Shown piece after piece: positions 1-6,375 of a stretch of 22,062 nt of DNA. Origin of the DNA: an uncultured Pirellulaceae bacterium (lineage in GTDB: Bacteria; Planctomycetota; Planctomycetia; Pirellulales; Pirellulaceae); contig CAKQWG010000040.1 in NCBI GenBank assembly GCA_934278005.1, forward strand, positions 1 to 22,062. Direction: 5' to 3'. Both the position numbers and the translations under genes were made by a program. The notes below the pieces were generated by a model that saw only the letters and a program-made list of their open reading frames with translations, was not told where the DNA came from and ran no database searches. How positions within the stretch are numbered: position 1 is the first letter of the stretch; each line of letters begins with the position of its first letter.

Positions 1-50
1 CCGGCGGCTCACGCGGCCGGCAAGGATGTGCCGCCCGCTGGGCTAAAGAT
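1..50 (+). repeat. Dispersed 50-bp hairpin (REP-like) element, copy 1
   Basis: A 50-bp GC-rich element that recurs, reverse-complemented and nearly identical, at 21227-21276 and 21835-21884. It contains an imperfect hairpin: arm GCGGCCGGCA (13-22), a 6-nt loop, and arm TGCCGCCCGC (29-38), with one C-C mismatch. Its last ten bases are also the first ten bases of the 55-bp tandem array that follows. The copies differ at only a few positions. It resembles the small palindromic intergenic repeats common in planctomycete genomes. No transposase lies nearby, so how it moves is unknown. Confidence 0.8.
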
Positions 51-238
51 TAGGAGCAACGGGGTCTATCAATCAACCGTGGCTAACGCCAAAACGGCTA
101 AAGATTAGGAGCAACGGGGTATATCAATCAACCGTGGCTAACGCCAAAACGACTAAAGATTAGGAGCAACGGGGTATATCAATCAACCGTGGCTAACGCC
201 AAATCGGCTAAAGATATGCCGCAACATACGGGGTGCTT
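41..238. repeat. 55-bp tandem repeat array, 3 full units plus a degenerate fourth
   Basis: Units occupy 41-95, 96-150 and 151-205. A degraded fourth unit starts at 206, diverges after GGCTAAAGAT and fades by about 238. Units begin GGCTAAAGATTAGGAGCAAC and end GTGGCTAACGCCAAAAC, and the full units differ at only a few positions. There are no unique spacers between units, so this is not a CRISPR. The unit length is not a multiple of three and contains in-frame stops, so it is not coding. It lies 130 bp upstream of the first gene. Confidence 0.9.
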
Positions 239-367
239 ATGTCCGCCGTCACGTTTCTAGCGCAACTGTAATGAATGTGTCCATGCTAGCGTGTAGAATA
301 ACCACGGCACCCCGCCATGCTCCCGCCCACCCTGACCCCACTGCCAGCCTCCACTGAGGACTTCAAT
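239..367 (+). promoter_or_regulatory. Leader region of the esterase/PhoD gene with strong Shine-Dalgarno
   Basis: This is the non-repetitive stretch between the tandem array and the first gene. It should hold the promoter. TAGAAT at 294-299 could be a -10 box, but I find no convincing -35 at the right distance. A clear Shine-Dalgarno GAGGA at 356-360 sits 7 nt before the ATG at 368. This favours that start over the upstream ATG at 317. Confidence 0.4.
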
Positions 368-3300
368 ATGCCCCCATGCTGTATTGTGCATCGGTCGTTT
401 CTATTGTTTTTGTCGTGCTGCTTGACCACTCTCCTGGCCTACCCGCTATGGGCTGAGCCACCTACGTGGGACAAATACTTTGAGCGTGCGGTGTCGCGGG
501 CCGAAGCGGCGACTCGAGCGGATCTAGCGTCGGTAAACAAGGAGAATTGGGAGGAGAAGAAAACGCAGTGGCGTGGTGAGTTGCTGGAAATGCTCGGCTT
601 GAACCCGCTGCCCGAAAGGACCGATCTGCAGACGACGATCACGGGCTCAATCCACCGCGATGGTGTGACGATCGAACGCTTGCATTATCAGTCGCGGCCA
701 GGTCTGTATGTCCCGGCCAATCTGTATCTCCCCGCGGGAGAGGCACCTGAGAAGGGCTGGCCAGCCGTGCTCTACGTATGTGGACACGCTGTGGTCACCG
801 ACGCAGGAAGGAAGCTGGGTAATAAGACTGCCTATCAACACCACGGTCTGTGGTTTGCGCGACACGGTGTTGCCTGCTTGATCATCGATACCGTGCAGTT
901 GGGCGAGTTGCACGGCGAGCACCACGGCACGTACAGACTCGGCCGCTGGGATTGGATCAGTCGCGGCTACACTCCAGCCGGCGTGGAAGCCTGGAATGCC
1001 GTGCGCGGCATCGATTTGCTAGAGAGCTGGCCAGGCATCGATGGTTCGCGGATTGGCATCACCGGCCGCAGCGGAGGAGGCGCTTACAGTTGGTTTGCGG
1101 CGGCCATCGACGAACGCATCCAAGTGGCCGTGCCTGTGGCCGGGATCACCGATTTGCGCAATCACGTCATCGATGGCTGTGTCGGTGGTCACTGCGACTG
1201 CATGTATATGGTCAATTATTTTGGTTGGGACTACCCCAAGGTGGCTGCCCTGATCGCGCCACGACCGCTGCTGCTGAGCAATTCGGATTCGGATAAAATC
1301 TTCCCCATGGACGGTGTCGTGCGCACGCATCGCGAGCTGGCCAAACTATATGCTAAGCTCGGCAAGTCAGGCAATTATGGTGTGTTGATTACTCCTGGAC
1401 CGCACAAGGACACACAGGAGCTACAGGTCGGCGCCTTTCGCTGGATCTTGCGCACCCTTCAAGGCGAGGCGCCGATCGTTTCCGACGCGGCACTGAAAGA
1501 ATTGGAGCCGCAGGAACTGGCGGTCTTTGAGCGTGAAGCGCCGGCGGACGAGCGCGTCGCAGCCGTTGGCAGCTGGTTTGTCGACGCGGCTGAAAGCGTT
1601 TCAGACCCACAGCGGGCGGCCGACCTATTTCGTCAGCAGTGGTTCCCGGCGCTGCGGCACACCGCTCTGGCCCTACCGCTAGGCGCACTCAGCCAGTCGC
1701 CCGAGTTTTCAGTCACGCCATTGCAGCTGAAGTCTGCGGGCAGCCCCGGCGACGAACGCCCCATGCATGTGCACCACGCCACGCTTGCCGATGGGCTGAC
1801 GCTGTCTGTGCTGCACATCGGGCCCCGGGAGGGCCATCCTGATACAGCGCAGGCCAGTACATCTGCGACTGGCAAATCTGCGACTGGCAAATCTGCGACT
1901 GGCAAATCTGCGACTGATGAACCGGCGATTGAGGCTCAGGGTGTGACCACCGCCGTGGTGCATCTCGGCAGGCTCGACGATATGTCCGTCTCCCCGCAGG
2001 CCTGGCTGGACTTTGCTGTTCAACCGGCGACGGTTGAACTGCTTGCCCAGCGGCCACAGGCGAACCATTATTTCATCCACACTCGCGGCTCGAATTGGCA
2101 GCAGGCCGATTTGACGGTCAAAGATCAGACGCAAATTATTCGTCGCTTCTATCTGCTTGGCCAATCCCCCGAGGCTCACCAACTGTCGGATGTGCTGGCC
2201 AGCCTACAGTTAGTAACGCGTTTGGAAGCGGGCGCTTCGCAATCAGATGCCGCGGTGATCCTCACCGGTGTGGGTCGTTCGGCGGCCATCGCCACGCTGG
2301 CTGGACTGCTGTGCGAGGCGGAGGTGGCCGCAGACTTGCCGCGCGTGGCAGAATTGCGCATCGTCGACTATCCGACCGATCCGCTGCTGGCGCCGATGCT
2401 GCCCGGTCTATTGCGAGTTTGCGACTACGCCAGTTTGTTAGCCGCCGCGCAGGGCAGCTTCAGCGTCGTGATGGAAGGCCGCGCGGACAGTGAAGAGAGA
2501 GCCAGTCGTCTGCTGGTCGATTCATCGACCGAACCTCAGCAGGCCAATGGTCTGAAGATAGTCGAAGTCGCCCAGCACTCGGCACGGATCTGGGTTCGGG
2601 CCACTCGCTGGACGCTGCCCAATTTGGGCGATCTGCCTGCGGTAGAGTTCCCTACCCAAGCTGAGCAAACTCAACCAGATGGCAACATACGGCTAAGCGG
2701 TAAGACACATGCAGATGGCCATGCTCAGCCAAGTGGCAGCCTGGATCGCAGCGTCACAGCGCCGCCGAATCATCGCACGCAGATGCGGCCCATCTTGCCT
2801 GAGACGGGGGTTAAAGGTTTGCAATATGCTGTTCCAGGCGTGTCAGCGGAAGTTCGCGTGGGCTATCGCAGCGGATCGGCCGACTGGAACTATTCCGAGT
2901 GGGTCCCGGTGGAGGCTGACAGCGATTACTCGGCGCTGATTGACATTGCACAACTGCAGCCTGGTAAAGCCTACGCACTGCGTACTCAGACCCGCGCACT
3001 CGGCAGCACCGTGATCAGTAGCACGCTTGCGGGAGAATTCAAAACGCTGCCCGCGGATGATTCGACAGATGATTTCCGCTTGGCCATCGGAACCTGTCAA
3101 GACTTTCCCGATCGCGATGGGCCACATGGCTTTGATTTATATCGCAGCATGAGCAAGCGAAACACGGACGCTTTTATTATGGCTGGCGACGTGGTGTACT
3201 ACGACCGACTGGCGCGCAGTGTACCGCTGGCTAACTATCATTGGCAGCGGACCTATTCACTGCCGACATTGGTCGACTTTCATCGCCACACACCGACGTA

Positions 3301-3988
3301 TTTTTTGAAGGACGATCACGATACGTATGTCGATGACAGTTGGCCTGGGCAGCGACACGCGTGGACTGAGGATTTTACCTTTGAGGAAGGGCAGCGCATA
3401 TTCAAGCAGCAAACGGGGCTGCCGACGCCAGCTTATCGTACGTTTCTCATTGGACGCGATCTGCAGGTTTGGTTGATGGAGGGACGCGACTTCCGCAGCC
3501 CCAACAACGCCGCCGATGGTCCGGGTAAGACCATCTGGGGAGCCGAGCAGATGCAGTGGCTAGAGCGCACGCTAGAGGCCTCGCCGGCCAAGTTCAAAAT
3601 CGTCGTCTCGCCAACACCGCTGGTGGGCCCGGACCGTGACAAGAAACGCGACAATCATTCAAACGCCAGTTTCCAAGCAGAGGGGAACCAAGTGCGGCAG
3701 CTGCTTGCGTCGCATCCCAACACCGTCAGCGTGTGTGGTGATCGGCACTGGCAGTACCACAGCGTCGATCCCGCTAGCGGTTTGCACGAGTTTTCAGTTG
3801 GACCGGCCAGCGACCGGCACGCGGGCGGATGGAAGCCAAGCGACTATCGAGAGGGGACCCACCAGTTCCTGCGCGTGGCGGGGGGCTATTTGGAAGTCGA
3901 GCTGAGTGGTCAGCCCGCGGCGCGCACGCTAGTGTTGCGACATTTAGATACCCAGGGTAACGAGCAGCATAGCCATACAATGCGATAG
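368..3988 (+). CDS. Secreted multi-module hydrolase: acetyl-xylan-esterase-like domain, degenerate alpha/beta hydrolase domain, PhoD-like phosphoesterase
   Basis: About 1206 aa, exported by a signal peptide (hydrophobic FLLFLSCCLTTLLAYPL, cleavage near residue 29). Residues about 60-370 form an AXE-type alpha/beta hydrolase: nucleophile motif GRSGGG with Ser235, acid in SDSDKIF (Asp307 or Asp309), and His346 in GPHKD. Such domains remove acetyl groups from polysaccharides. Residues about 420-730 look like a second alpha/beta hydrolase with no intact GxSxG (TGVGRSA instead). From about 735 there is a PhoD-type N-terminal Ig/FnIII-like domain, with a polar insert, and then a PhoD-like metallophosphoesterase: IGTCQD (907-912), AGDVVYYD (Asp941), KDDHD (982-985) and GDRHW (1125-1128). 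These fit the metal-ligand motifs of the alkaline phosphatase D family. A 15-bp coding repeat lies near residue 500. The start was chosen for the signal peptide and the GAGGA Shine-Dalgarno. Domain calls are firm for the two ends and tentative for the middle. The natural substrate is unknown. Confidence 0.85.
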   Translation: MPPCCIVHRSFLLFLSCCLTTLLAYPLWAEPPTWDKYFERAVSRAEAATRADLASVNKENWEEKKTQWRGELLEMLGLNPLPERTDLQTTITGSIHRDGVTIERLHYQSRPGLYVPANLYLPAGEAPEKGWPAVLYVCGHAVVTDAGRKLGNKTAYQHHGLWFARHGVACLIIDTVQLGELHGEHHGTYRLGRWDWISRGYTPAGVEAWNAVRGIDLLESWPGIDGSRIGITGRSGGGAYSWFAAAIDERIQVAVPVAGITDLRNHVIDGCVGGHCDCMYMVNYFGWDYPKVAALIAPRPLLLSNSDSDKIFPMDGVVRTHRELAKLYAKLGKSGNYGVLITPGPHKDTQELQVGAFRWILRTLQGEAPIVSDAALKELEPQELAVFEREAPADERVAAVGSWFVDAAESVSDPQRAADLFRQQWFPALRHTALALPLGALSQSPEFSVTPLQLKSAGSPGDERPMHVHHATLADGLTLSVLHIGPREGHPDTAQASTSATGKSATGKSATGKSATDEPAIEAQGVTTAVVHLGRLDDMSVSPQAWLDFAVQPATVELLAQRPQANHYFIHTRGSNWQQADLTVKDQTQIIRRFYLLGQSPEAHQLSDVLASLQLVTRLEAGASQSDAAVILTGVGRSAAIATLAGLLCEAEVAADLPRVAELRIVDYPTDPLLAPMLPGLLRVCDYASLLAAAQGSFSVVMEGRADSEERASRLLVDSSTEPQQANGLKIVEVAQHSARIWVRATRWTLPNLGDLPAVEFPTQAEQTQPDGNIRLSGKTHADGHAQPSGSLDRSVTAPPNHRTQMRPILPETGVKGLQYAVPGVSAEVRVGYRSGSADWNYSEWVPVEADSDYSALIDIAQLQPGKAYALRTQTRALGSTVISSTLAGEFKTLPADDSTDDFRLAIGTCQDFPDRDGPHGFDLYRSMSKRNTDAFIMAGDVVYYDRLARSVPLANYHWQRTYSLPTLVDFHRHTPTYFLKDDHDTYVDDSWPGQRHAWTEDFTFEEGQRIFKQQTGLPTPAYRTFLIGRDLQVWLMEGRDFRSPNNAADGPGKTIWGAEQMQWLERTLEASPAKFKIVVSPTPLVGPDRDKKRDNHSNASFQAEGNQVRQLLASHPNTVSVCGDRHWQYHSVDPASGLHEFSVGPASDRHAGGWKPSDYREGTHQFLRVAGGYLEVELSGQPAARTLVLRHLDTQGNEQHSHTMR
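1862..1916 (+). repeat. In-frame 15-bp coding minisatellite (SATGK repeat)
   Basis: Three identical 15-bp units TCTGCGACTGGCAAA at 1862-1876, 1877-1891 and 1892-1906, plus a partial fourth to 1916. They encode the pentapeptide SATGK in a linker of the second hydrolase-like module. The unit is a multiple of three, so copy-number changes would keep the reading frame. The segment probably lies in a solvent-exposed loop. Confidence 0.9.
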
Positions 3989-4169
3989 ACGCAGGGGGTT
4001 TAAAGCCGAGCGACGGACATGTTGAGGCATACTGCGTAGAAAATGCGCCCAGCCGTCGCAGTTTTTGGCTTATACTGAGCCGATTAATTTTGGCGCCGCA
4101 GAGCGTCACGCGAGTGGCGCTTTAACAGCTAATATTCAACACAGGGTTTTCAACTGGGAGTCGACGTTT

Positions 4170-5198
4170 ATGAAATTTATCTCGTCGGGATGCGCGCTGG
4201 CCGCGATGCTGCTGCTGCCATCGCTGCTCACTCAATTCGCTGTCGCACAAGCTACCGTGGCACCGGTGCGGATGGGATGCGGATTGATGACGTTTGAGAC
4301 GGTCCCCGGCTGGGGGCTGCGGCCGGACGGCAAGTCGGCACTGGGGCCGACGCACGGCGCTGTCGTTATCGACAAAGCGGGCAATATCTACACCAGCGCA
4401 CAGGCCGGCGTATTCGTTTTTTCACCCGAAGGAAAAGTTGTCCAAAGCTATTTGGGCCCCGAGTACGCGAATATCCATGACATGGAAATCCGCGATGAAG
4501 AGCAGGGGGAGTTCATCTATGGAGCGCGGAATAACAACGCCGAAGGAATCAAGTTCAATGCGGCCAGTGGCGAAATCGTGCTCAAGCTGCCATTCCCTGA
4601 AGAGTCCGGGCTGGGGCTAACCAAATTCAGTCCCACCGCCATCACCGTTGCCCCCAACGGTGACATCTTCTTGTCCGATGGATATGCCAGCAACCATATC
4701 TTCAAATTTGACAAAACCGGCAAGTACTTGATGCACTTTGGCAGCAAGGGAAACAGTGAGCAGGAGTTTAATACTGCGCACGGTATGACGCTCGATACTC
4801 GCTACGATCCTCCGCGGTTGTTAATCTGCGATCGCAACCACGAACCGAAGGGACGACTCGTACACTACGATTTGGACGGCAAGTATATCGACGAGGTGAT
4901 TACTGGACTGGGCATGCCAACTTCGGCAGCCGTGCAGGGAGACTATGTCTCGGTCCCCGACCTGAAGGGACGCTTGGTCATCTTGGATAAAAACAATGTC
5001 ATCATGGCGGTACTGGGATTTAATCCCGATCCGAAGCAGGGGGGCAATTTCAATGTTCCTCAAGAGGACTGGATCGAAGGCATCTTCAGCGGTACACATG
5101 GTTCGTATTGGGACCAGCAGGGCAACCTGTACGTGCAGGACTGGAATGTGTCGGGGAGAATCATGAAGCTGGTCCGTGTGCCCGTCACCGGCGGCTAA
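4170..5198 (+). CDS. Secreted NHL-type (six-bladed) beta-propeller protein
   Basis: 342 aa. The N-terminus has a signal peptide (MKFISSGCALAAMLLLPSLL, cleavage after AVA/QA near 26), so the protein should act outside the cytoplasmic membrane. The rest is a series of propeller-blade repeats of the NHL kind: GAVVIDKAGNIYTS, ITVAPNGDIFLSDGY (158-172), a KFDKTGKYLMHFG strand pair, a DTRYDPPRLLICDRNH blade and the closing blade NLYVQDWNVSGRIMKL. This blade pattern places it in the 6-bladed beta-propeller family. Members bind ligands or act as lyases, and no catalytic residue can be assigned here. The ATG at 4170 was preferred over the in-frame ATG at 4065 because it starts the signal peptide and has GGGAG 11 nt upstream. 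TATACT at 4071-4076 may be part of its promoter. It precedes the epimerase gene by 144 bp, so the two may be co-regulated. Confidence 0.85.
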   Translation: MKFISSGCALAAMLLLPSLLTQFAVAQATVAPVRMGCGLMTFETVPGWGLRPDGKSALGPTHGAVVIDKAGNIYTSAQAGVFVFSPEGKVVQSYLGPEYANIHDMEIRDEEQGEFIYGARNNNAEGIKFNAASGEIVLKLPFPEESGLGLTKFSPTAITVAPNGDIFLSDGYASNHIFKFDKTGKYLMHFGSKGNSEQEFNTAHGMTLDTRYDPPRLLICDRNHEPKGRLVHYDLDGKYIDEVITGLGMPTSAAVQGDYVSVPDLKGRLVILDKNNVIMAVLGFNPDPKQGGNFNVPQEDWIEGIFSGTHGSYWDQQGNLYVQDWNVSGRIMKLVRVPVTGG

Positions 5199-5342
5199 GT
5201 AACGGGCGCCGATTGCACTCGCGAGAGGTTCACGCGGCTTACGAAGTTCTCTCACATCCCGCGTGGCAGACGCCTCGCGTGGCCCGCTGGACAAGCGGTT
5301 TAACGCACGGCGGCATCCTAAGTAAACAACCAGGAGAAGACG

Positions 5343-6194
5343 ATGAAGTATGGAATGAATCTTTTGCTATGGAGTGGCGAGGTCGATGAGTCCATGTTGC
5401 CGACGATCGAGAAGCTCAAAGCGATGGGCTACGATGGAGTTGAATTGCCAATGTTCAACCTGGACCTTGATTATGCGGCTCTGGGTAAGCGACTGGACGA
5501 CTTGGGACTGCAGCGCACCGCAGTGACCGTGCGCAATGTCGAGGACAATCCAATTAGCCCCGACGCTAAAGTTCGCGATAAGGGGATCGAGCTAAATAAG
5601 AAGACACTTGATTGCTGTGCGGCTGTCGGTGCTCAGACGCTGTGTGGCCCGTACCATTCTGCCATCGGTCACTTCTCCGGTAGCGGGCCAACTCAAGACG
5701 AATGGGCTTGGGGTGTGGACAGTATGCGGGCTGCGGCGGAACACGCCGGCCAGGTGGGAGTTAAATTGGGGGTCGAAGCGCTGAATCGGTTCGAGTGCTA
5801 CTTCCTCAACGCCCACGCCGATTCGGCTCGCTTTGCTCGCGAGGTCGACCATCCGGCGTGTGGCATGATGTACGACACGTTCCACGCCAACATCGAAGAG
5901 AAGGATATTGTTGGAACCCTTAAGGAGATCAAAGATGTGCTGTGCCACGTTCACATCAGTGAAAATGACCGCAGTACCCCAGGTGCAGGAAATGTGAATT
6001 GGGAAAAGAATTTCTCAGGCCTGCAGAAAATCGGCTATGACGGTTGGATGGTCATTGAAGCCTTCGGTATGGCCCTGCCCGAACTGGCTGCGGCTACGCG
6101 CATCTGGCGGCGGATGTTCGATACCGAACTGAAACTGGCCGAGCAGGGACTGGCCTTCATGAAGTCCCAGGTGGCTAGATACAGCGTAGAATAG
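5343..6194 (+). CDS. TIM-barrel sugar epimerase/isomerase, D-tagatose (psicose) 3-epimerase type
   Basis: 283 aa, no signal peptide, cytoplasmic. It belongs to the sugar phosphate isomerase/epimerase (AP endonuclease family 2) TIM-barrel superfamily. The putative metal ligands Glu145 (GVEALNRFE), Asp178 (MMYDTFH), His204 (HVHISENDR) and Glu239 (VIEAFG) have exactly the spacing of Glu152, Asp185, His211 and Glu246 of D-tagatose 3-epimerase from Pseudomonas cichorii. His181 and Arg210 are also in place. This points to C3 epimerisation of a ketose such as fructose/psicose or tagatose/sorbose. Many planctomycete members of the superfamily have untested substrates. Shine-Dalgarno AGGAGA at 5332-5337 fits the ATG at 5343. 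It follows the secreted propeller gene on the same strand. Confidence 0.9.
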   Translation: MKYGMNLLLWSGEVDESMLPTIEKLKAMGYDGVELPMFNLDLDYAALGKRLDDLGLQRTAVTVRNVEDNPISPDAKVRDKGIELNKKTLDCCAAVGAQTLCGPYHSAIGHFSGSGPTQDEWAWGVDSMRAAAEHAGQVGVKLGVEALNRFECYFLNAHADSARFAREVDHPACGMMYDTFHANIEEKDIVGTLKEIKDVLCHVHISENDRSTPGAGNVNWEKNFSGLQKIGYDGWMVIEAFGMALPELAAATRIWRRMFDTELKLAEQGLAFMKSQVARYSVE

Positions 6195-6251
6195 AGCAAG
6201 CGCACTGGCGACCAGCGAATGCAGTCCGATGGCAGCTGCCACCAGCAGAGT

Positions 6252-6335
6252 GCCCTCTGGGGCTGGTAGCATCATTGGCCTTGGGGCTAGTAGCATCATT
6301 GCCCTCTGGGGCTAGTAGCTGTGTTGCCCTGTGGG
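6252..6335. repeat. About 25-bp intergenic tandem repeat, 3 units plus partial
   Basis: Units at 6252-6276, 6277-6300 and 6301-6325, with a partial unit from 6326. The unit reads like GCCCTCTGGGGCTAGTAGC followed by ATCATT, 24-25 bp long. The array fills most of the gap between the epimerase and the DUF4175-like gene. It overlaps the possible GTG start at 6331, which is one reason to prefer the later ATG start. Confidence 0.85.
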
Positions 6336-6375
6336 CTGCGTGCGTGCTGTTCGGAAAACGTTTTATCAGCTGGAT

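Noticed and set aside
41..238. CRISPR-like array
   Set aside because: The repeats are directly adjacent, with no unique spacers, and the 55-bp unit is internally continuous. No cas genes are in the window.
1709..2182. 157-codon minus-strand open frame inside the esterase/PhoD gene
   Set aside because: Antisense shadow of the coding minisatellite region (repeated RRFAS units); the plus-strand gene is strongly supported here.
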